Part shown: piece by piece, positions 1 through 6,008 of the stretch | How the letters are laid out: each line of letters opens with the position of its first letter | Position numbering within the stretch: position 1 is the stretch's first letter | Assembly: GCA_903896915.1 (NCBI GenBank) | Contig: CAITZN010000037.1 | Location: 1 to 8,203, forward strand | Origin: an uncultured bacterium | GTDB lineage: Bacteria; Desulfobacterota; Desulfobulbia; Desulfobulbales; Desulfobulbaceae | Direction of reading: 5' to 3' | Length of the DNA: 8,203 nucleotides | Notes under the pieces: model-generated | Databases searched by the model: none | Seen by the model: the letters and a program-made list of their open reading frames with translations, nothing else | What the model was told of the DNA's origin: nothing | Program-made: the position numbers and the translations under genes

Positions 1-614
1 ATATCCACCTGACCAGTGAGGCAGAACTTTCCCTGGTCCGCGACACCCGTGACAAGCTTTTCTCACCGACGGCAGGTTCGCGCAACAGCATCACCACCTC
101 ATATGCGGGCGGCCCCCTGGGCGGCGACGCTCAGTTCACCAAGGTAGGAGGAGACTCATCCTGGTATTTCCCGCTATTCTTTGATACGGTCTTTCACGTC
201 CGTGGTTCCGCTGGCAAGGCCTTTGAAAACCAGGCCGGCCATCTCCCCGTGTATGAAAACTACTTCCTGGGCGGCATGAATTCAATCCGCGGATTCAGGT
301 CGGCCACCATCAGTCCGCTTGATCCTTTAACCCAAGATAGGATCGGCGGTGACAAGATGTGGTTCGGCACGGTATCCTTTATCCACCCGATTGTGAAGGA
401 TATGGGCATAGATGGCGAGATCTTCACCGACTTCGGTAACGTTTATGCAGCCGACAAGGACTGGGATTTCAGCGACTATAAAAAAGCGGCTGGTGTAGGC
501 CTTATGTGGGCTTCGCCGCTCGGTCCCCTTCGATTGGCCTGGGGTTTCAATCTTGACCAAAAAAATGGAGAAGCCGGTTCCACCTGGGACTTCAGCATGG
601 GCGGGAACTTCTAA
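1..614 (+). CDS. bamA: BamA outer membrane assembly factor, C-terminal barrel part (5' end cut off)
   Basis: The open frame enters the window at base 3 and runs 203 codons to TAA at 612-614. BamA is the central outer-membrane beta-barrel of the BAM complex; it folds and inserts other barrel proteins. What is visible is the end of the barrel: alternating strands (e.g. 'AELSLVRDTRD' near the left edge), the conserved loop-6 signature GGMNSIRGFR with IRGF at 285-296 (family consensus VRGF/Y), the family-typical IGGDKMWFG stretch, 'FTDFGNVY', and a final TWDFSMGGNF ending in phenylalanine, which fits the C-terminal beta-signal of outer-membrane proteins. The POTRA domains and signal peptide lie upstream, outside the window. 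mfd follows after 34 bases. The related TamA or ShlB-type transporters are less likely because of the GG-N-x-RGF and GG-K motifs. The internal GTG at 249 is not a real start, since the same frame is open and BamA-like upstream of it. Confidence 0.93.
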   Translation, partial: IHLTSEAELSLVRDTRDKLFSPTAGSRNSITTSYAGGPLGGDAQFTKVGGDSSWYFPLFFDTVFHVRGSAGKAFENQAGHLPVYENYFLGGMNSIRGFRSATISPLDPLTQDRIGGDKMWFGTVSFIHPIVKDMGIDGEIFTDFGNVYAADKDWDFSDYKKAAGVGLMWASPLGPLRLAWGFNLDQKNGEAGSTWDFSMGGNF

Positions 615-648
615 GTTTTTTACTCCACTGAGGTTGTAACCGCCCTAC

Positions 649-3600
649 ATGCAGTCGATCCTTACGCGGCTGCGTGAAAACAGTCCGCCTTCCGACATCT
701 TCGGTCTCCATGGTGCATCCACCGCTCTGTTGCTTAGCAGGGCGGTGGAAACACTACGACGTACCATCTGTTGTGTTATTCCCGCCGACGAACAGCTTGA
801 TATCCTCGCTCAGGACATAGCCTTTTTTTCAAAAATCCGGGTACTGATCCACCCGAGTTATGAAATCCCTCCCTACACCCCGCTTTCACCTGACCCCGCA
901 ACCGTCTGCGCCCGACTGGCAACGCTCTATCAGTTGCAGGATAATGACGAGCCCTGCATAGTCCTTACCTCAGCCGAAGCGGTACTGCGCCGGGTTCTTC
1001 CTGCCAGCGAACTTAACAGCCGTTGCGAATTGGTGATTGCCGGCGAGGAAACGGATCCTGATCGTTTGATAACCTCGTTGGTTGCGGCGGGGTACCAGTT
1101 GTGCGATATGGTCCGCCAGGAAGGCGATCTGGCCATACGCGGTGGCATCATCGATGTCTACCCACCGGCGCTTGACAGCAATAGGGCGGGTCCCCTGCGT
1201 CTTGATTTCTTTGGCGATACAGTGGAATCCATCCGACTTTTTGATCCTCTCACCCAGCGTTCCCGGCAACAGTTGGAAGAAGTGGTCCTCATACCTGCCT
1301 CCGATCTTTTATTTCCCAAGGAAGGTGACCAACACATCCTGCTAGCAACCCTTGATGCTGCCGCCGAAAACTACGGTTGGCCCTCCGACGAGTTCCGAAC
1401 CCTCCGAGAGCGTTTCGTCACCAAACAACGATTCCCCGGCATGGAATTCATGTTGCCGCTCCTGTATGGTGGTCAGCAACGGTTGCCAACCCTTTTCAAA
1501 TACCTGCCCACCAATACGGCGCTGATCATTAATGATCCCCAAGCGGTTAATCAACGGATGCAGCTAGTACGAGAGCGCATCCAGGCTAATTATGCTGAAG
1601 CAGTGGCACACAACGTGCCAGCAATTCCCCCAGACGACCTTTTTCTAACCGAGGCCGAATTTCATCAGTCCTGCAATCAATCCCTACTGGCAAGGATACC
1701 GCACCTGCCTGATCCTGATCATCACGCACCTACGCTAACGGTGCAGACAGGAGATCATAGTCTCCTGACGCAGGAGATCGAGCTGCAGCGCAAAAAAAGG
1801 GGTCTACTTGCCCCGTTGGTCGAACGTATTCTCAAGTGGCAACAGGAGCAGGAAACGGTCGTTATTGCCTGCCGGTCAGCCCGACAAGCATCGCATTTAC
1901 GTGAGATGTTCACCAACTATCAACTGCGAACTGAATTACGCCTCCCCCCTTTTGATCCGACCGCTGTTCACGACCACGACCTGATTTTCTGCTATGAGCA
2001 CCCTCTGTCGCGCGGGTTTGACCTTATCACTGAAAAACTCCATTTCCTCTCAGCCTCAGAACTCTTCGGGGAAAAACGACTGGGCAGCAGCCGGCAAAAA
2101 AAACGACCTCGTGACGAAGCCCCCCCCATCCAGATTGATCAGCTTGCTATAGGCGATGTGGTGGTACATCGAGACCATGGCATCGGCATCTTCCAAGGGC
2201 TAGTCAATATGGAATTTTCTGGGCAACAAGGTGATTTCATGCTGATTGCCTTCCGTGACGACGACAAACTCTATGTCCCGGTGGACCGTCTCCACTGGGT
2301 AAGTCGCTATCAGGGCCTCACCGATCAAGACCCAAAACTTGACAGCCTCGGTTCCCAGCGCTGGCAGACCGCCAAGAAAAAGGTAACCGAGGCGGTTTGG
2401 AAAATAGCCCAGGAACTGCTTGAGATTTACGCCCGCAGAGCCATGCGCCATGGCCACCGCTTTTCACCTCCGGGTGATCTCTACCGGCAATTGGAGGAAT
2501 CTTTCCCCTACGATGAAACCAGCGGACAGGCCAAGGCCATTGATGACGTCATCGACGACTTGACCCGTGATCAGCCGATGGATCGTCTCATCTGTGGCGA
2601 TGTTGGTTACGGCAAAACCGAAGTTGCAGCTCGGGCGACCTTCAAGGCTATTGAAGACGGTTTCCAGGTTGCGATCCTTGTGCCGACCACGGTTCTGGCC
2701 GAACAACACGCCCAAACCTTCCGGGAACGTTTTTCTTCGTTCCCCGTTGAAATCGCCTGCCTCAACAGGTTTCGTACCTCCCGCCAGCAGAAAGATATCA
2801 CCGCAGCCCTAGCCGCTGGCAAGGTTGACCTGGTTATAGGAACCCACCGCCTCCTCTCCAAAGATATCCAGTTCAAGAAGCTCGGCCTGCTCATCGTCGA
2901 CGAAGAGCACCGGTTCGGCGTGGCACACAAGGAAAAGATTAAGAAAATAAAGGCATCTGTGGATGTTCTCACCTTGACCGCCACCCCCATCCCCCGGACC
3001 CTGCAAATGTCACTTCTGGGCATACGCGATCTCTCTGTCATTTCTACACCACCCCAGCAACGGCGTTCGGTGAAGACCTTCCTGGCTCGTCACGATCAGT
3101 TGGTGATCCGTGAAGCTGTCCTGCGGGAACTGGAGCGAGGCGGCCAGCTCTTTTTCGTCCATAACCGCGTTCTGTCAATTCACCGCATCGCCGACACCAT
3201 AGCCGCTCTTGTCCCACTAGCCAGAATTGGTGTTGCCCACGGCCAGATGCCAGGACCGCAACTCGAAGACATCATGGTGCGCTTCATTAACCATGAGCTG
3301 GATATCCTGGTCTGTACCACCATTATCGAATCTGGATTGGATATTCCCAATGCCAACACAATCATCATCAACCGAGCCGATCATCTTGGCCTCGCTGATA
3401 TCTACCAACTACGAGGCCGGGTTGGCCGCTCCTCAAGACAAGCGTATGCGTATCTGCTCGTGCCCTCCTTGGATCACCTCACACCGGATGCCCAACAGCG
3501 TTTACGAGCGCTGATGGATTGCTCCGAACTGGGCGGCGGGTTCAAACTGGCAATGAACGATCTGCAGATCCGAGGCGGCGGCAATCTCCTTGGAGTCTCG

Positions 3601-4173
3601 CAGTCCGGGCATATAGCCGCCGTCGGCTACGATCTCTACCTCGAATTACTGCAATCAACGGTTGCAGATCTGAAACGAAAAGCAGCGGAAGGCATCGAAT
3701 CGATCCCCCCTACAGACATCGACCCCGAAATCAAACTCAAGGTTGCAGCCTTCCTGCCAGACAGCTATATTAAAGACACTAGCCAACGCTACCAGGCCTA
3801 TCGCCGCATCGCCGTCGCAGGTAATGGTACGGAGGAAGAACTGGCTGATCTCCAAGAAGAGCTGGTCGACCGGTACGGTCCTTTGCCCCGAGAAGCTCAA
3901 ACCCTGCTTGTGATTATCGCTCTCAAACAGCAGTTGCGCAGCCTCGGTATCAATAAATTGGAACAGGGGCCCGACGCCTTAATATTTTCGTTTGTCCCCA
4001 ATGCACCGGTCGATCCGCAACGACTTCTCACTCTCATTCAGCAAAAATCAGACAAGAAACGACCAGTCAAACCCATCCGCCTGACCCCCGATCAACGGCT
4101 CGTCGTGCCCATAAGCAGCCACGATGAGCTCTTTGCCCGAATTCAGGCCATATTGCAAACTTTGAAGGAATAA
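649..4173 (+). CDS. mfd: Transcription-repair coupling factor Mfd
   Basis: Complete at 1174 residues (E. coli Mfd is 1148). Mfd is an ATP-driven DNA translocase that pushes stalled RNA polymerase off a lesion and recruits UvrA for nucleotide excision repair. Seen in order: UvrB-like N-terminal module (PPYTPLSPDP near 74-83, GDLAIRGGIIDVYP at 159-172) without a Walker A; a linker at about 480-492; the CarD-like RNA polymerase interaction domain from about 494 (GDVVVHRDHGIGIFQG, 502 on); RecG-like translocase with Walker A GDVGYGKT (650-657), DEEHRFG box (751-757), LTLTATPIPRTL (774-785), TTIIESGLDIPNAN (890-903) and QLRGRVGR (920-927); TRG-type segment FKLAMNDLQIRGGGNLLG (965-982); and the TRCF C-terminal domain from about 1022. 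All helicase motifs are intact. An in-frame TAA at 637-639 makes ATG 649 the earliest start. The only Shine-Dalgarno-like bases (TGAGG, 629-633) sit rather far away, so initiation may be weak or aided by translation of bamA. Confidence 0.98.
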   Translation: MQSILTRLRENSPPSDIFGLHGASTALLLSRAVETLRRTICCVIPADEQLDILAQDIAFFSKIRVLIHPSYEIPPYTPLSPDPATVCARLATLYQLQDNDEPCIVLTSAEAVLRRVLPASELNSRCELVIAGEETDPDRLITSLVAAGYQLCDMVRQEGDLAIRGGIIDVYPPALDSNRAGPLRLDFFGDTVESIRLFDPLTQRSRQQLEEVVLIPASDLLFPKEGDQHILLATLDAAAENYGWPSDEFRTLRERFVTKQRFPGMEFMLPLLYGGQQRLPTLFKYLPTNTALIINDPQAVNQRMQLVRERIQANYAEAVAHNVPAIPPDDLFLTEAEFHQSCNQSLLARIPHLPDPDHHAPTLTVQTGDHSLLTQEIELQRKKRGLLAPLVERILKWQQEQETVVIACRSARQASHLREMFTNYQLRTELRLPPFDPTAVHDHDLIFCYEHPLSRGFDLITEKLHFLSASELFGEKRLGSSRQKKRPRDEAPPIQIDQLAIGDVVVHRDHGIGIFQGLVNMEFSGQQGDFMLIAFRDDDKLYVPVDRLHWVSRYQGLTDQDPKLDSLGSQRWQTAKKKVTEAVWKIAQELLEIYARRAMRHGHRFSPPGDLYRQLEESFPYDETSGQAKAIDDVIDDLTRDQPMDRLICGDVGYGKTEVAARATFKAIEDGFQVAILVPTTVLAEQHAQTFRERFSSFPVEIACLNRFRTSRQQKDITAALAAGKVDLVIGTHRLLSKDIQFKKLGLLIVDEEHRFGVAHKEKIKKIKASVDVLTLTATPIPRTLQMSLLGIRDLSVISTPPQQRRSVKTFLARHDQLVIREAVLRELERGGQLFFVHNRVLSIHRIADTIAALVPLARIGVAHGQMPGPQLEDIMVRFINHELDILVCTTIIESGLDIPNANTIIINRADHLGLADIYQLRGRVGRSSRQAYAYLLVPSLDHLTPDAQQRLRALMDCSELGGGFKLAMNDLQIRGGGNLLGVSQSGHIAAVGYDLYLELLQSTVADLKRKAAEGIESIPPTDIDPEIKLKVAAFLPDSYIKDTSQRYQAYRRIAVAGNGTEEELADLQEELVDRYGPLPREAQTLLVIIALKQQLRSLGINKLEQGPDALIFSFVPNAPVDPQRLLTLIQQKSDKKRPVKPIRLTPDQRLVVPISSHDELFARIQAILQTLKE
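4165..4169 (+). promoter_or_regulatory. Ribosome binding site for the yrfG-like gene
   Basis: AAGGA lies inside the last codons of mfd, nine bases before ATG 4179. It supports that start and shows that translation of the nucleotidase gene begins as mfd translation ends five bases earlier, as in an operon. Confidence 0.7.
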
Positions 4174-4178
4174 CCGCA

Positions 4179-4871
4179 ATGAACAGTACCAATTCACCTT
4201 GTGAAAAAATTTTCCCTGCACTCCCCTGGCAAGAGATTGATACCGTTCTCCTCGACATGGACGGCACACTCTTGGACAAACATTTTGACGACTACTTCTG
4301 GGAACAGTATGTGCCGGAACATTATAGTCTGCTCCAGGATATCTCCATTGAAGAGGCCAAGGCTCAATTGCTGGTCCGCTATCAGAAAGTCAAAAACACT
4401 CTCGACTGGGCAGATTTGAACTTCTGGTCCCGTGAACTGGAAATGGATCTGCAGGAACTCAAACTCCGGATCAATCACCTCATCGGTGTTCATCCGTATG
4501 TCGTTGATTTTTTAGAATATTGTTTAAAATCGGGGAAAAAGCTTTATTTGATCACCAACGCCCACGAAAGCACCTTATCAATCAAGCTGGAAAAGACCGC
4601 CATCGGTCCTTGGTTTGATCGAATCGTCTGCGCGGAAGAAGTAGGGTTTGCAAAGGAGGAGCCGCTCTTCTGGGAACGCCTCGAACAGATGCTGCACTTT
4701 GACAAGGCAAGAACGCTGCTGGTCGATGATACCGAAAAAGTCTTGTTTTCAGCGCAGAACTACGGCTTGGCACATCTTCTCTTTGTTGCCCGTCCCAGCA
4801 GCCGACAACGGGTGCAATACTCCTGTCATTTCCCCTCGATCGAATACTTCAAAGAACTGCTACCCAGATAA
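4179..4871 (+). CDS. yrfG: HAD-family GMP/IMP nucleotidase, YrfG-like
   Basis: A 230-residue HAD hydrolase very like E. coli YrfG (about 222 residues), which removes phosphate from purine monophosphates (GMP, IMP). The four HAD motifs are present: DMDGT at 26-30 with nucleophile D26 and acid/base D28; T126 in LITNAH; K159 in GFAKEE; and the metal-binding acidic pair D183/D184 in LLVDDTEKVL. Family-specific features beyond the generic fold are FDDYFWEQYVPEHY directly after motif I, the helical cap with TLDWADLNFWSRELEMD (74-90), and TNAHESTLSIKLEKT. No signal peptide or membrane segment is seen, so it should be cytoplasmic. It starts five bases after mfd stops, so it is probably the last gene of the bamA-mfd transcript. 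No T-rich intrinsic terminator is seen downstream on this strand. The substrate is inferred from the E. coli relative; another small phosphomonoester is possible. Confidence 0.87.
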   Translation: MNSTNSPCEKIFPALPWQEIDTVLLDMDGTLLDKHFDDYFWEQYVPEHYSLLQDISIEEAKAQLLVRYQKVKNTLDWADLNFWSRELEMDLQELKLRINHLIGVHPYVVDFLEYCLKSGKKLYLITNAHESTLSIKLEKTAIGPWFDRIVCAEEVGFAKEEPLFWERLEQMLHFDKARTLLVDDTEKVLFSAQNYGLAHLLFVARPSSRQRVQYSCHFPSIEYFKELLPR

Positions 4872-4884
4872 CAGAGCGGTCGAG

Positions 4885-4920
4885 AAAAAAAAAGCCATCC
4901 CGCAGTTAACGGAATGGCTT
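4885..4920 (-). terminator. Intrinsic terminator of the coiled-coil membrane protein gene
   Basis: Arms AAGCCATCCCG (4892-4902) and CGGAATGGCTT (4910-4920) pair over 11 positions with one mismatch around a 7-base loop. On the minus strand the stem is followed by nine Ts (A-run 4885-4893, its last two bases also in the stem). On the plus strand no T-run follows, so it should act mainly for the minus-strand gene ending at 4970, although the hairpin could protect the 3' end of the converging yrfG-like transcript. Confidence 0.9.
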
Positions 4921-4938
4921 GAACGGAACCGGTTTAGA

Positions 4939-4957
4939 ACCAAGGGGCAACCTTGGT
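4939..4957 (-). other. Small hairpin in the 3' untranslated region
   Basis: ACCAAGG (4939-4945) and CCTTGGT (4951-4957) form a perfect 7-bp stem with a 5-base loop. It lies between the stop codon at 4970-4972 and the terminator hairpin. No T-run follows on either strand, so it is not itself a terminator. It may stabilise the mRNA end; its role is unknown. Confidence 0.5.
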
Positions 4958-4969
4958 CGGAGACACTTG

Positions 4970-5791
4970 TCAGGCTTTTTTCTTGGCCCTTGTGCTCCCT
5001 GTATTCTTTTTCTTGAGTTCTTCCACTTCCTTTTGCAAGATTTGCAGAGACTCGGTCAGCGGCTGGGGATCAAACTCTTTGACTTCTCCTTTCTGTTCAA
5101 GCGATGCCAAACGAACCGGAATGTCGCTGAGTATTTTCTCTGGTGTGATCGCCTGGAGCTGCTGCAGTGTGTCGCTGAGCTTACCCTCTAAAGTAGCAAC
5201 GGAATTCTGGACCGTGCCGAGGGCCTTGCCGGAATTGGCAATTTCACCGGCAACAACCTCCAATTGACTGGTAGCGGCAAACCCTGAACTCTTTTCCTCA
5301 ATGAACTGTATTTTAGCGTTTAGAGAGACAAATTGATCATTCAGGGCCTGCTGATTATCGGTAATTTTCTTAACCTCACCCGCAATAATGGCCTGCAATT
5401 CGTCTTTGAGCTGTTCGCTGCTGGCAGAGGCCTGGACAGGCTGGCTGCACTGTGAATCTGCACATTTGAGAGAACCCAAACAGGAACATAGCGGTGCGCA
5501 GAAAGCAACAGCCGATCGTTTTACTCCTTCATACATCGTCGCGGACGTTTCCTTATTGATAAGGGAAACCGCAAAAAGAAAGATACCAATAAGAAAGGCT
5601 ATGCAGACTGTCAAGCCTATCGCCATGGCAAGAGCCCACTGAACCAGCCGGAAAGCACCAATGATGATCGTTCCAACCGAGCTCAGTACACTCCCCTCGG
5701 ACGAAACACTGGTAAAGTAGGCCAACAGCACAAAAACAAGAAGCACAACCGCTGATTTGATAAGCGGAGTCCGCATCATATTCGCTTTCAT
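4970..5791 (-). CDS. Unrecognised membrane-anchored coiled-coil protein with cysteine patch
   Basis: 273 residues; family not recognised. Layout: short basic N-terminus; hydrophobic segment at about 11-29; a glycine/serine-rich uncharged stretch (30-40); a long hydrophobic region at about 41-77 that could be one long or two short membrane helices; then a cluster of five cysteines (C98, C102, C104, C110, C115, pattern C-x3-C-x-C-x5-C-x4-C). Residues about 124-262 are charged and heptad-like (Q, E, K and L rich) and look like coiled coil, ending in a lysine-rich tail (KKKNTGSTRAKKKA). Positive residues at both the N-terminus and after the second hydrophobic block suggest two passes with the coiled coil in the cytoplasm; three passes would put it in the periplasm. 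The start is set by a strong Shine-Dalgarno six bases before ATG 5789-5791. The gene stands alone between two terminators. Possible roles (scaffold, chemoreceptor-like or cell-division accessory) are guesses. Confidence 0.85.
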   Translation of the reverse strand: MKANMMRTPLIKSAVVLLVFVLLAYFTSVSSEGSVLSSVGTIIIGAFRLVQWALAMAIGLTVCIAFLIGIFLFAVSLINKETSATMYEGVKRSAVAFCAPLCSCLGSLKCADSQCSQPVQASASSEQLKDELQAIIAGEVKKITDNQQALNDQFVSLNAKIQFIEEKSSGFAATSQLEVVAGEIANSGKALGTVQNSVATLEGKLSDTLQQLQAITPEKILSDIPVRLASLEQKGEVKEFDPQPLTESLQILQKEVEELKKKNTGSTRAKKKA

Positions 5792-5797
5792 AATTCA

Positions 5798-5804
5798 CTC
5801 CTCC
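5798..5804 (-). promoter_or_regulatory. Strong ribosome binding site of the coiled-coil membrane protein gene
   Basis: The minus strand reads GGAGGAG here, six bases before the ATG at 5791. It decides the start at this ATG over the in-frame methionines at residues 5 and 6, and suggests efficient translation. Confidence 0.85.
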
Positions 5805-5836
5805 GGTAGGAAATTCGCTGCCCAATCTCACATAAT

Positions 5837-5868
5837 AAAAATAAAAAAAGCATGCACCGCAAGGTGCA
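5837..5868 (-). terminator. Intrinsic terminator downstream of the PAS/HD-GYP gene
   Basis: On the minus strand TGCACC, loop TTGC and GGTGCA form a 6-bp stem, followed after a short TGC by T7-A-T5. It lies about 140 bases past the stop of the HD-GYP gene (6009) and 45 bases before the start of the next gene (5791), so it should separate the two. Nothing gene-like is evident in the stretch 5869-6008. Confidence 0.75.
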
Positions 5869-5890
5869 GTGTGTATGTGGTAATCCTCTG

Positions 5891-5919
5891 TTTCTAGTGT
5901 ATTTACTTTCGAACGGCAA
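5891..5919 (-). promoter_or_regulatory. Weak candidate sigma-70 promoter upstream of the coiled-coil protein gene
   Basis: On the minus strand TTGCCG (5914-5919) is followed after 17 bases by TAGAAA (5891-5896), a loose match to -35/-10 boxes. If used, its transcript would have to read through the terminator at 5837-5868. A second loose pair, TTGCGG (5857-5862) and TATTAT (5832-5837) with a 19-base spacer, overlaps that terminator and would place the start just beyond it. Neither is strong. Confidence 0.2.
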
Positions 5920-6008
5920 GGGAAATGTTGTTGAGCTGACGACAAGAAAGAATCGCTCAACGAAGCAGGCAACGGAATCCAAACGCAAGCATCTCACCCA
6001 GAGAACAA

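Noticed and set aside
649..1700. Possible separate UvrB gene suggested by the GxxxxRGGIIDVYP motif
   Set aside because: It is continuous with the Mfd frame and lacks a Walker A in this module. The UvrB-like N-terminus is a normal part of Mfd.
2607..3041. Minus-strand open frame of 144 codons inside mfd
   Set aside because: It lies antisense to the most conserved translocase motifs of Mfd, and its translation has the R/S-rich look of a shadow frame.
4648..5016. Plus-strand open frame of 122 codons spanning the end of the yrfG-like gene and the convergent gap
   Set aside because: It is out of frame with the HAD protein, which has intact motifs to its end, and it crosses the terminator of the opposite gene.
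5788..5997. Minus-strand small open frame of 69 codons ending at the start of the coiled-coil protein gene
   Set aside because: It runs through the terminator hairpin and T-run, its residues there are encoded by the T-rich tract, and it has no recognisable domain. A GGGTGAG lies too close to its ATG to be convincing.
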